This document shows positions 1 through 5,551 of a DNA stretch of 15,055 nt, in pieces (within the stretch, counting starts at the first letter, position 1; every line of letters begins with the position of its first letter). The notes under the pieces were generated by a model. That model had not been told where the DNA came from. It searched no databases and saw nothing but the letters and a program-made list of their open reading frames with translations. Source of the DNA: Anaerolineae bacterium. GTDB taxonomy: Bacteria; Chloroflexota; Anaerolineae; Anaerolineales; Villigracilaceae. The stretch lies in the NCBI GenBank assembly GCA_017303735.1, contig JAFLCF010000108.1, positions 1 to 15,055 on the forward strand, given 5' to 3'. Both the position numbers and the translations under genes were made by a program.

Positions 1-1
1 G

Positions 2-151
2 CGCTGGTTCGGCTCGATCCGGCGTGATGTGCGTCCGTTCATTTACTGGGTCGCCATTTTGCTGCATCTGTTGTTCTTGAGTTTTCTGATGTATGTATGG
101 ATGGTATTGGGAATTCAAGTTCCACTATATATATATTTTGAAAAACGGTAA
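2..151 (+). CDS. C-terminal end of a membrane protein (partial)
   Basis: An open frame enters from the left edge and runs 49 codons to TAA at 149-151. The visible tail is basic at first ([13 protein letters not shown]), then strongly hydrophobic for about 30 residues, rich in Leu, Phe, Val and Tyr, and ends in the basic tail FEKR. This looks like one or two closely spaced membrane segments with a short charged C-terminus. The frame is open over its whole length, the other two + frames do not look like protein, and a strong terminator follows three bases after the stop. No family can be assigned from this fragment. Confidence 0.6.
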   Translation, partial: RWFGSIRRDVRPFIYWVAILLHLLFLSFLMYVWMVLGIQVPLYIYFEKR

Positions 152-154
152 GCC

Positions 155-194
155 AAATAAACAGCGATGACAACCCGTCATCGCTGTTTATTTT
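155..194 (+). terminator. Intrinsic terminator, perfect 16-bp stem
   Basis: The arms AAATAAACAGCGATGA (155-170) and TCATCGCTGTTTATTT (178-193) are exact reverse complements around the 7-base loop CAACCCG. The A-rich start and T-rich end allow termination in both directions. It closes the gene that enters from the left and insulates the thiolase gene. Confidence 0.9.
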
Positions 195-199
195 ATGGG

Positions 200-208
200 T
201 GGTAGAAT
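200..208 (+). promoter_or_regulatory. Possible extended -10 promoter of the thiolase gene
   Basis: TGG-TAGAAT matches an extended -10 element (TGn followed by a TATAAT-like hexamer). It lies just after the terminator, and transcription would start near 215, giving a leader of about 20 nt before the ATG at 235. No good -35 box is seen, because that region lies in the terminator arm. The assignment rests on position and one hexamer. Confidence 0.4.
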
Positions 209-234
209 CGACGTATCAACCTCTGGAGGTTTTC

Positions 235-1443
235 ATGACCGAAGTCGTGATCGTCGATGCCATCCGTACGCCCATAGGCGCGTTGGGCGGCATTCTCTCG
301 TCTGTGCGCCCTGATGATATGGCGGCGCATGTCATTAAGTCTATTTTGGAAAGAAATCAAATTGACCCTGCTTTGATTGAAGAAGTCTTTTTGGGATGTG
401 CCAATCAAGCCGGTGAAGATAACCGTAACGTGGCACGCATGGCAGCATTGCTTGCCGGTCTGCCCGTAGAAGTGGGCGGGGTGACTGTGAACCGCTTGTG
501 CGCCTCTGGTTTGAACGCCATCAATATGGCGGCACGCGCCATCAAAGCAGGTGAAGGGGATGTGTACATTGCCGGTGGAGTCGAATCTATGAGCCGTGCA
601 CCATACTCACTTCCGAAAGCTGAGGCGGGTTTTTCCTTCGGTAATCTCACCGCGTATGATACAGCTTTAGGTTGGCGTTATCCAAATCCAAAAATGAAAG
701 CCATGCACGGCACGGATTCAATGGGTGAAACCGCTGAAAATATCGCCGCTGAACGCCCTCACATTACCCGCGAAAAGCAGGATGAATTTTCTGCACGCAG
801 TCACTCTAAAGCCATTGCCGCAATCGACTCAGGACGCTTCAAACAGGAAATTGTGCCGGTTACTCTTCCCCAGAAAAAAGGTGACCCGAAAGTTGTAGAT
901 ACGGATGAACGTCCGCGCCGCGATACGACGGTGGAGAGCCTCGCCAAACTCAAAGCGGCATTTCGCGATGGGGGAACTGTCACTGCTGGGAATTCGTCTG
1001 GATTAAATGATGGTGCATCTGCGCTTTTGTTGATGAGTGCAGAAAAAGCCAAGGCTTTGAATCTCAAACCGCTTGCTCGCATTGTGACCTCCGCCTCGGC
1101 GGGTGTCCCTCCGCGCATCATGGGTATCGGACCCGTCCCCGCAACGAAGAAAGCTTTGGAACGCGCCGGGTTGAAAATCCAAGATGTTGGTTTGATGGAA
1201 TTGAACGAAGCCTTCGCCGTGCAATCTCTGGCTGTGATCGAAGATTTAAAGATCGACCCCGAGCTTGTCAACGTCAACGGCGGCGCAATCGCCATTGGAC
1301 ATCCGCTCGGTTGTTCGGGCACGCGTTTGGTCACCACACTTGTGCATGAAATGAAAAATCGCGGCAATGTCAAATATGGTGTGGCGACTCTCTGCGTGGG
1401 AGTCGGTCAGGGCGAAGCGACGGTAATTGAATATCTAGGTTAG
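235..1443 (+). CDS. Thiolase, acetyl-CoA acyltransferase / 3-oxoadipyl-CoA thiolase type
   Basis: The 402-residue product has the normal length and full motif set of a degradative or biosynthetic thiolase. The nucleophile is Cys89 in [21 protein letters not shown] follows, then NEAFAVQ, and the second active-site pair is His356 in [16 protein letters not shown] and Cys387 in CVGVGQGEA. The segment [20 protein letters not shown] resembles PcaF-like 3-oxoadipyl-CoA thiolases, but acetyl-CoA C-acetyltransferase or 3-ketoacyl-CoA thiolase activity is equally possible from sequence alone. The enzyme would cleave or form beta-ketoacyl-CoA in the cytoplasm. The start at 235 is chosen because GGAGG (225-229) sits 5 bases upstream and [15 protein letters not shown] is the usual thiolase N-terminus. 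An in-frame GTG at 199 would add 12 unrelated residues. No hydratase or dehydrogenase partner is adjacent, so it seems to be a single-gene unit. Confidence 0.93.
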   Translation: MTEVVIVDAIRTPIGALGGILSSVRPDDMAAHVIKSILERNQIDPALIEEVFLGCANQAGEDNRNVARMAALLAGLPVEVGGVTVNRLCASGLNAINMAARAIKAGEGDVYIAGGVESMSRAPYSLPKAEAGFSFGNLTAYDTALGWRYPNPKMKAMHGTDSMGETAENIAAERPHITREKQDEFSARSHSKAIAAIDSGRFKQEIVPVTLPQKKGDPKVVDTDERPRRDTTVESLAKLKAAFRDGGTVTAGNSSGLNDGASALLLMSAEKAKALNLKPLARIVTSASAGVPPRIMGIGPVPATKKALERAGLKIQDVGLMELNEAFAVQSLAVIEDLKIDPELVNVNGGAIAIGHPLGCSGTRLVTTLVHEMKNRGNVKYGVATLCVGVGQGEATVIEYLG

Positions 1444-1498
1444 AAAGTTTATAAGCTGAAAGTTTGAAGTTTGAAACGTTTAAACCTGTAAACTTTCT
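1442..1498 (+). repeat. Intergenic AAGTTT-rich inverted repeat
   Basis: AGAAAGTTTA (1442-1451) and TAAACTTTCT (1489-1498) are perfect 10-bp reverse complements. Between them lie further copies of the same word: GAAAGTTTG, AAGTTTG and the palindrome GTTTAAAC. The left arm overlaps the thiolase stop codon. It could fold as a weak hairpin after the thiolase gene, but it has no GC-rich core or T-run, so it is a poor terminator. It may be a member of an AT-rich dispersed repeat. Confidence 0.5.
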
Positions 1499-1514
1499 GA
1501 CGATTAGGAGAAAC

Positions 1515-2690
1515 ATGAAAAAAATTTTAGCGATCCTTTTTGGTACTTCATTGTTTTTGAGCGCCTGCGCTCCGGCAACCCCTGCAGTTGAAACTTTACA
1601 AGAAACCGCAACCGTTGCCGCCACCGAAGAAGCGCAAGCAGCGCTGACTGTGCAAGAAACCCCTTTGCCCGCTGTAGTGGAAGCGCCAATCATCGATTCT
1701 CCTGCGATCGGCAATATTGAAATGCTCGATGAAGTTTATGGCTGGGGCATCACTGAAAATGAAGTGGTCCGTACCAACGATGGTGGCGTGACATGGTACA
1801 ACGTTACACCGCCTGGGTTGAGCGAAGCAGGCTATTTTATCTATGCTGATTTCTTCGATGCAGATCATGCCTGGCTGCAATTGCCCGATATGAACAACCA
1901 GCCGAATGGTGGCACTCTCTATCGCACCTCCGATGGTGGGCTGACCTGGGAATCATTTGCAACGCCGTTCAGTGATGGCTCGTTGCAGTTCATTGATGAT
2001 CAAAACGGTTGGATGATGGCGAATCGCGGTGCGGGGGCAGGCTCGAATGCGATCTCCATTTTTAAAACTCGTGATGGCGGCGAAACCTGGGAACGAACAT
2101 ACACGAACGACCCCAGCCTTGAAGGCGCTGCGGATACACTTCCGCTTGGCGGCTTGAAAAATTTTCTAATTGCGTTGGACGAAAACACTGCCTGGGTGGG
2201 TGGCGTGGTCTATGCTCCCGGACAGACCTATCTTTTCCGAAGTGATGATCGAGGCGTTACGTGGTCTAACATTAATCTCGTTCTGCCCGAAGGCACCAAC
2301 GAAAGCGAATTGAGCATGATCGGAATCGTTTTTGTCTCACCACAAGAAGGTTTGCTCGCACTGCGCGTCACATCAGAAACGCCCGAGACCATCGTCTATG
2401 CTACACAGGATGGCGGCACAACATGGGAGCAATTGCCTGTAAACTTCGAAGGCTTTGGCAGGTTGTCCACGCCGTCAGAGAGTGAAATAATTTTCTATAA
2501 TGCCGACCAGTTCTACGTCACGAACGATGCGGGTCGTTCCATTCAACAGGTCTCGCCTGATGTATCCTTTGGCGATTCGATCATCGATATGAGCTTTGCC
2601 AATGCCACCACGGGCTGGGTCATTACCGACGAATTGATTTTATACAAGACGACGGACGGCGGCGCCACCTGGACTGTGTTGATCCGATAG
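1515..2690 (+). CDS. YCF48-like beta-propeller lipoprotein
   Basis: This 391-residue protein starts with a lipoprotein signal (MKKILAILFGTSLFLSAC, lipobox LSA|C18). A linker rich in Ala, Thr, Pro and Glu runs to about residue 60. The rest carries the Asp-box-like repeat TxDGGxTW of YCF48/BNR propellers: near residues 88-94, 138-145, 185-192, 243-250, 297-304 and 379-386, with a worn copy at 337-343. Seven repeats fit a seven-bladed propeller anchored outside the membrane. YCF48/Hcf136 assists photosystem II assembly in phototrophs, but here the fold more likely serves as a surface binding or scaffold domain, and no photosynthesis gene is nearby. The start at 1515 is preceded by AGGAG (1506-1510) and gives a proper signal peptide. 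An upstream in-frame start at 1464 would bury it. Whether it is a glycosidase cannot be told, and no sialidase catalytic residues are evident. Confidence 0.85.
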   Translation: MKKILAILFGTSLFLSACAPATPAVETLQETATVAATEEAQAALTVQETPLPAVVEAPIIDSPAIGNIEMLDEVYGWGITENEVVRTNDGGVTWYNVTPPGLSEAGYFIYADFFDADHAWLQLPDMNNQPNGGTLYRTSDGGLTWESFATPFSDGSLQFIDDQNGWMMANRGAGAGSNAISIFKTRDGGETWERTYTNDPSLEGAADTLPLGGLKNFLIALDENTAWVGGVVYAPGQTYLFRSDDRGVTWSNINLVLPEGTNESELSMIGIVFVSPQEGLLALRVTSETPETIVYATQDGGTTWEQLPVNFEGFGRLSTPSESEIIFYNADQFYVTNDAGRSIQQVSPDVSFGDSIIDMSFANATTGWVITDELILYKTTDGGATWTVLIR

Positions 2691-2773
2691 CGCGCTTCTT
2701 TCTTAGCCGATGCTTGGACTTGTTTCTCAGAGCCTTTGTTACTCTGTGAGTAACTCAACGGTTACGTGGATGC

Positions 2774-2796
2774 TGTAAAATATATACAAAGGAGAG
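2774..2796 (+). promoter_or_regulatory. Putative promoter -10 box and ribosome binding site of the CBS gene
   Basis: TGTAAAAT (2774-2781) has the form of a -10 box preceded by TG. The same eight bases occur before the RNase HI gene at 4860-4867. The purine-rich AAAGGAGAGAGAG directly before the ATG at 2803 is a good ribosome binding site. The -35 region is poor. A 7-bp inverted repeat GTTACTC-TGT-GAGTAAC (2738-2754) just upstream could be an operator, or a weak end structure of the preceding gene. Confidence 0.4.
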
Positions 2797-2802
2797 AGAG
2801 TT

Positions 2803-3207
2803 ATGAATAACCTAGTCCGTGATTGGATGTCCAGCCCGGTGGTTGTGGTTGACCCTGACTCGAGTGTTTCGCATGCGACAACCCTTATGCGACGCCGCAA
2901 TATTCATAGCGTGGTCGTGGATGTCAGCGAAAAGAACCCGGCATACGGAATTGTGACAACGACCGACATCCGCGATAAGATCGTCATTCCCGGGCGCAAC
3001 CCCGCCGAAACGACCGTGCGCGAGATCATGTCTGGTCCCATTGTTACAGGTCGCGCCGAGTGGACTCTTGCAGAATGTTCACGCCTGATGCAGGAGCGAA
3101 AGATCCGTCACCTGCCGATCGCAGATGAACACGGCACACTGATCGGCTTGATTTCATCCACTGATATTTTTATGGCGGTCGAAGAACAAGGTTGGATCGA
3201 AGGATAG
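2803..3207 (+). CDS. Two-CBS-domain protein
   Basis: The 134 residues consist almost entirely of a tandem CBS pair (Bateman module). CBS1 covers about residues 5-62, beginning VRDWMSSPVVVVDPDSSV and ending YGIVTTTDIRDKI. CBS2 covers about residues 70-128, beginning VREIMSGPIVTGRAEWTL and ending LIGLISSTDIFMAVEE. Such pairs bind adenosyl ligands such as AMP, ATP, NAD or S-adenosylmethionine in the cleft and signal energy or metabolite state to partner proteins. No catalytic or DNA-binding domain is attached, so it must act on a partner or as a small sensor. It is monocistronic, faces the sulfur operon convergently and shares the bidirectional terminator with it. The ligand cannot be predicted. 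A functional link with the sulfur genes is only positional. Confidence 0.9.
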   Translation: MNNLVRDWMSSPVVVVDPDSSVSHATTLMRRRNIHSVVVDVSEKNPAYGIVTTTDIRDKIVIPGRNPAETTVREIMSGPIVTGRAEWTLAECSRLMQERKIRHLPIADEHGTLIGLISSTDIFMAVEEQGWIEG

Positions 3208-3221
3208 AGTTTCAATTAAAT

Positions 3222-3257
3222 AAAAAAACAGTCCGATGCTCAGGACTGTTTTTTTTT
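3222..3257. terminator. Bidirectional terminator between CBS gene and sulfur operon
   Basis: AAAAAAACAGTCC (3222-3234) pairs perfectly with GGACTGTTTTTTT (3243-3255) around the loop GATGCTCA. The T-run after the right arm is 9 bases, and the A-run of the left arm gives 7 Ts on the - strand. It lies between the stops of two convergent genes and should end both transcripts. Confidence 0.92.
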
Positions 3258-3271
3258 ATTTCTCGATCTTC

Positions 3272-3694
3272 TTAACTTACTTTCACGGCTGCCTGTTTCA
3301 TATATGCCAGCACCCCAATGAACCCATTCAGGCGTTGTTGTGATACCGCTTCATGTAAATTCATCGGTGTATAAAAATCAACAGGCACAGAGATGATCTC
3401 TTCAAGCGTGCAACCGTTCAAGCCGTTGGTCAGAATGGATGCAAGCCCACGCACAGTGGGAGATTGTTTTGGAATGTCGAGGTAAAAAAAGATGCCGTCA
3501 TTCACTTTTTCAGCGATGATGAAGACCGGAGTCATGCATTCAGGCACGGGCTCCATTTTTGAGCGTTCGGCTTGAAAGCGCTCTGGCAGATCTTGCATCG
3601 ACTCTGCATACGCGATCAGCGTTTCCAGCTTTTCTTCGCGGCTCATACTGGCGAAGTCATCCACGATCTCTTGAAGGTTTTTAGGTAAGGTCAT
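3272..3694 (-). CDS. sufE: SufE-type cysteine desulfuration / sulfur acceptor protein
   Basis: The 140-residue protein has the normal SufE length. It shows the SufE start (IVDDFASMSREEKLETLIAYA), the conserved loop VPECMTPVFI with Cys53 as the persulfide-accepting cysteine (compare Cys51 of E. coli SufE), and the C-terminal family helices. SufE takes sulfur from a cysteine persulfide, normally on SufS, and passes it on to Fe-S assembly (SufBCD) or other acceptors. No suf genes lie in the window. Instead, sufE is the second gene of an operon with a two-domain sulfurtransferase, 63 bases after its stop, so that enzyme is a candidate donor. The ribosome binding site is weak (GGA about 10 bases before ATG), and a 14-bp palindrome sits directly upstream, so expression may depend on the first gene. 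The alternative is a generic SufE paralogue working with a distant SufS. Confidence 0.9.
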   Translation of the reverse strand: MTLPKNLQEIVDDFASMSREEKLETLIAYAESMQDLPERFQAERSKMEPVPECMTPVFIIAEKVNDGIFFYLDIPKQSPTVRGLASILTNGLNGCTLEEIISVPVDFYTPMNLHEAVSQQRLNGFIGVLAYMKQAAVKVS

Positions 3695-3704
3695 AATGTT
3701 CCAT

Positions 3705-3751
3705 GTAGGGGCGCAGCATTACCCTAACGGGCACGCGTGCTGCGCCCCTAC
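3705..3751. repeat. REP-like palindrome between sulfurtransferase and sufE
   Basis: GTAGGGGCGCAGCA (3705-3718) and TGCTGCGCCCCTAC (3738-3751) are perfect 14-bp reverse complements around a 19-base centre, which itself contains CCCTAACGGG. The element fills most of the 63-base gap between two genes of one operon. Neither side has a T-run, so it is not a standard terminator. The GTAGGGGCG...CGCCCCTAC form resembles REP/MITE-like palindromes that occur in many copies in Chloroflexota and other genomes. That resemblance is from memory, not measured here. Confidence 0.7.
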
Positions 3752-3757
3752 GGTAAT

Positions 3758-4597
3758 TTATTTTTCTATCGGCGCATCCACCAGATTGCCCCACTCGGTC
3801 CACGAGCCGTCGTAGTTTTTGACGGTAGGATAGCCGAGCAGATACTTCAACACGAACCAGGTCAATGACGAGCGTTCGCCAATGCGGCAGTAGGCGATGA
3901 TATCACCATCTGATTTGATGTTCTTGCCTTCGTAAAGCGCCTTTAATTCCTCGGCGGTCTTGAAGGTGGAGTTAGATTCATTGACAGCCTGTGCCCAGGG
4001 AATGCTGACTGCGCCGGGGATGTGTCCGCCGCGGGTGGCGCCTTCTTGGGGGTAATTCGGCATGTGGGTCAATTCACCGGAATATTCCTTGGGAGAACGC
4101 ACGTCAACCAGAGGTTTCTTAGCATCCAGCGATTTGAAAACATCATCACGGAAGGCGCGAATGGACTTATCCGCTTCTTTGGCTTTGTAGGTGGTGGTGG
4201 CAAAGGTGGGAACTTCCTTCACCAATTCGCGACCTTCCTGTTCCCATTTGGTACGTCCGCCGTTCATGATCTTTACATTCTGATGCCCATAGTATTGGAA
4301 GAGCCACAGCGCATAGCAGGCAAACCAATTGGATTTGTCGCCATAGAAGACCACAGTGGTATCGTTGATGATGCCCAATTTGGAAGCGACCTGCTCAAAT
4401 TGTTCTTTGGTGAGGAAGTCGCGGCGAAGCGGATGTTGCAGCGTGCTGAACCAATCCACTTGGGCAGCGCCGGGAATGTGACCAATGGCATAGAGCAATG
4501 GGTCTTCGTCCGATTCGATGATGCGGATGTTCGGGTCATTCAAGTGATTGGCGACCCAATCGGTTTCAACAAGATATTCGGGGTGTGCGTACGTCAT
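3758..4597 (-). CDS. Thiosulfate/3-mercaptopyruvate sulfurtransferase, CysA2-like tandem rhodanese
   Basis: This is a 279-residue protein with two rhodanese domains: an inactive N-terminal domain (about 5-125, containing IPGAAQVDW and [14 protein letters not shown]) and a catalytic C-terminal domain (about 150-275, containing [14 protein letters not shown] and [17 protein letters not shown]). The active loop is CRIGERSS with the persulfide Cys237, followed by [10 protein letters not shown] and [10 protein letters not shown]. The CRIGERSS loop and the C-terminal block closely recall mycobacterial CysA2/CysA3-type sulfurtransferases. The enzyme moves sulfane sulfur from thiosulfate or mercaptopyruvate to a thiol acceptor in the cytoplasm. 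The start codon at 4595-4597 has AAGGA 9 bases upstream (4607-4611). It heads an operon with sufE and has an unusually long, structured leader with a cysteine-containing short ORF, suggesting control by cysteine supply. Substrate preference cannot be decided from the loop alone. Confidence 0.93.
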   Translation of the reverse strand: MTYAHPEYLVETDWVANHLNDPNIRIIESDEDPLLYAIGHIPGAAQVDWFSTLQHPLRRDFLTKEQFEQVASKLGIINDTTVVFYGDKSNWFACYALWLFQYYGHQNVKIMNGGRTKWEQEGRELVKEVPTFATTTYKAKEADKSIRAFRDDVFKSLDAKKPLVDVRSPKEYSGELTHMPNYPQEGATRGGHIPGAVSIPWAQAVNESNSTFKTAEELKALYEGKNIKSDGDIIAYCRIGERSSLTWFVLKYLLGYPTVKNYDGSWTEWGNLVDAPIEK

Positions 4598-4630
4598 GAT
4601 AAAGTTTCCTTTTCTTTAAATATATTAAAT

Positions 4631-4725
4631 AAAAAGCAGCCAACCAAACAAAAGGACAGCGAACCATCCTGCGCGGATATGATTTCACGCGGGAGCCGTT
4701 CCACTGCCTTGAGGGTTGACTGCTT
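4631..4725 (-). terminator. 12-bp long-range stem with U5, possible regulated terminator
   Basis: On the - strand AAGCAGTCAACC (4725-4714) pairs with GGTTGGCTGCTT (4645-4634), 11 Watson-Crick pairs plus one G-U, and T5 (4635-4631) follows. The loop is 68 bases and contains its own hairpins, which is unusual for an intrinsic terminator, so termination strength is uncertain. In the + strand sense the one odd pair would be an A-C mismatch, so the - strand is the likely RNA strand. Confidence 0.5.
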
Positions 4726-4742
4726 GGGGAGATAAAATCTCA

Positions 4743-4764
4743 GGCGGTGGTTACGAACCCCGCC
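4743..4764 (-). other. Leader hairpin overlapping the short ORF's stop
   Basis: On the - strand GGCGG-GGTT-CGT-AACC-A-CCGCC folds as a 9-bp stem with a single bulged A and a 3-base loop. It starts at the Trp12 codon of the leader ORF and its loop holds part of the stop codon, so a translating ribosome would melt it. This is the position expected for the first hairpin of an attenuator. Confidence 0.6.
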
Positions 4765-4798
4765 AAAGACACGAGCATAAATGCCAGATGGTTTTCAT
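4751..4798 (-). CDS. Cysteine-containing leader peptide ORF (15 codons)
   Basis: ATG at 4798-4796 opens MKTIWHLCSCLWRGS and closes with TAA at 4753-4751. Two Cys (positions 8 and 10) and two Trp (5 and 12) in 15 residues are far above usual use, and the gene downstream handles sulfur. The predicted transcription start lies only about 1-6 bases before the ATG, so translation would be leaderless or nearly so, and there is no room for a ribosome binding site. The stop lies in the first leader hairpin. Leaderless short ORFs with Cys runs that act as cysteine-responsive attenuators before sulfurtransferase operons are known from mycobacteria. The parallel is an inference from architecture. A chance ORF of this size is possible, so confidence is moderate. 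Confidence 0.55.
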   Translation of the reverse strand: MKTIWHLCSCLWRGS

Positions 4799-4807
4799 TG
4801 AGGTCGT

Positions 4808-4835
4808 ATTGTACGGGTTTGAGGTTGTTTGTCAA
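4808..4835 (-). promoter_or_regulatory. Near-consensus housekeeping promoter of the sulfur operon
   Basis: Read on the - strand, TTGACA (4835-4830) is followed by a 16-base spacer and TACAAT (4813-4808). This is a full -35 consensus with a -10 box one base off TATAAT. The expected start is at 4799-4804, about 200 bases before the sulfurtransferase ATG. It is the best promoter seen in the window. Confidence 0.8.
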
Positions 4836-4859
4836 GCCAAATATTCAGAATTGAATTGA

Positions 4860-4873
4860 TGTAAAATTGACGC
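4860..4873 (+). promoter_or_regulatory. -10 box for a leaderless RNase HI transcript
   Basis: TGTAAAAT (4860-4867) ends 6 bases before the ATG at 4874, so transcription would start at or within a base of the A of ATG. No Shine-Dalgarno sequence is present in ATTGATGTAAAATTGACGC. A clear -35 box is not seen. The arrangement fits leaderless genes, whose TANNNT box sits about 7 bases before the start codon. Confidence 0.6.
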
Positions 4874-5497
4874 ATGGCTCGTCAAAAATATTACGTTGTT
4901 TGGAAGGGACGCAAGACCGGCATCTTCACCACCTGGGCAGAATGTGAAAAGCAGGTGAAGGGCTTTGTCGGCGCGCAGTTCAAGGCATTCGAGAGTGAAG
5001 CCGAAGCTGAGGCTGCCTACCTTGCCAACTATGATGATTACATCGGGAAAGCCTCCACAAGCGGCATGTGGAAGACCGCCAGCATCAAACCTTTGTTGCC
5101 GTCTGTTTGTGTCGATGCTGCCTGTAGCGGCGCGCCCGGCGTACTTGAATATCGCGGCGTGAACACGGAAACAGGTGAAGAGATCTTTCATGCCGGTCCA
5201 TATGCCGATGGTACCAATAATGTGGGCGAGTTCCTTGCCATTGTCCATGCGTTGACCTGGCAGGAAAAGCATAACCTACATATTCCGATCTATTCCGATT
5301 CTGAGAATGCCATTGCCTGGGTAAACACGGGACAATGCCGGACGAAGTTAAAACATAGCCCGAAGAATGCGATACTATTTGCCATCATTCGCAGTGCTGA
5401 GAATTGGCTGGCAGAAAATGAATTTCCCGAAGGCAGGGTCGTTAAGTGGGATACGAACATGTGGGGCGAGAACCCCGCAGATTTTGGGCGGAAGTAA
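4874..5497 (+). CDS. rnhA: Ribonuclease HI with N-terminal hybrid-binding domain
   Basis: The 207-residue protein has two parts. Residues 5-50 are the RNA/DNA hybrid-binding (viroplasmin-like) domain: KYYVVWKGRKTGIFTTWAEC, then VKGF and FKAFESEAEAEAAY. The rest is an RNase HI catalytic domain. Acidic residues are Asp81 (VDAACSG), Glu119 (NNVGEFLAI), Asp142 (YSDSENAIAWV), Glu199 and Asp203 (WGENPADFGRK). Their spacing (38, 23, 57, 4) almost equals that of Bacillus halodurans RNase HI (71, 109, 132, 188, 192), so the active site is intact. The enzyme removes RNA from RNA/DNA hybrids such as R-loops and primers in the cytoplasm. It is transcribed divergently from the sulfur operon and followed 54 bases later by the M50 protease gene in the same direction. 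Its start lacks a ribosome binding site and appears leaderless. Confidence 0.94.
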   Translation: MARQKYYVVWKGRKTGIFTTWAECEKQVKGFVGAQFKAFESEAEAEAAYLANYDDYIGKASTSGMWKTASIKPLLPSVCVDAACSGAPGVLEYRGVNTETGEEIFHAGPYADGTNNVGEFLAIVHALTWQEKHNLHIPIYSDSENAIAWVNTGQCRTKLKHSPKNAILFAIIRSAENWLAENEFPEGRVVKWDTNMWGENPADFGRK

Positions 5498-5551
5498 AAA
5501 CTCAATGGTGAGTATCAACCTCAAATCCCGTTTGAAGCGCGGGTATCGTTC

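Larger units (their letters stand above)
4598..4801 (-). promoter_or_regulatory. Long structured 5' leader of the sulfur operon, candidate cysteine attenuator
   Basis: From the predicted start near 4801 to the ATG at 4597 the transcript has about 200 untranslated bases. In order on the - strand it holds: a 15-codon ORF with Cys-Ser-Cys (4798-4751); a 9-bp hairpin (4764-4743) enclosing that ORF's stop; a small GAGAT-TTT-ATCTC hairpin (4741-4729); and a 12-bp long-range stem (4725-4714 with 4645-4634) followed by T5. Inside that stem are a CGCG/CGCG pair (4691-4688 with 4675-4672) and a UUCG-capped hairpin (4669-4654). The ribosome binding site AAGGA follows. The 3' arm of the first hairpin (CCACCGCC, 4750-4743) can instead pair 7 of 8 bases with GGCAGTGG (4708-4701), which would oppose the long stem. 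These parts match the logic of a ribosome-controlled attenuator. No known riboswitch class was recognised. The function is inferred. Confidence 0.65.

Noticed and set aside
199..234. Upstream GTG start for the thiolase
   Set aside because: It would overlap the terminator edge and the -10 box and adds 12 residues absent from the family. The ATG at 235 has a perfect ribosome binding site.
4684..4708. Possible T-box, because GTGGAAC, CCGCG and GTGAAA occur in order on the - strand
   Set aside because: The T-box core needs an uninterrupted GGGTGGNACCGCG. Here five bases split it and the preceding Gs are missing, and no stem I with a specifier loop is recognisable.
4692..4715. Cobalamin or Moco riboswitch on the + strand, suggested by CCACTGCC and GGGAGCC
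   Set aside because: Other conserved blocks of these riboswitches are absent, the pairings favour the - strand, and the + strand gene appears leaderless with its start downstream of this region.
4022..4735. Long + strand open frame of 237 codons over the sulfurtransferase gene
   Set aside because: It is the antisense shadow of the rhodanese gene. The - strand frame has full family motifs and a proper start, while this frame shows no recognisable protein features.
4733..4756. TPP riboswitch hint (CTGAGA on the - strand)
   Set aside because: The second core block with its conserved GATxxGGATAATxCC-like sequence is missing. The hexamer is part of a simple hairpin.
4749..4760. tRNA or tmRNA T-arm, suggested by GGTTCGTAACC on the - strand
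   Set aside because: No acceptor, D or anticodon arms and no CCA-compatible end are found. The bases belong to the leader hairpin.
4740..4778. Second leader ORF of 12 codons (MLVSLAGFVTTA)
   Set aside because: It overlaps the Cys-containing ORF in another frame, has no ribosome binding site, lies away from the predicted 5' end and has no telling residues.
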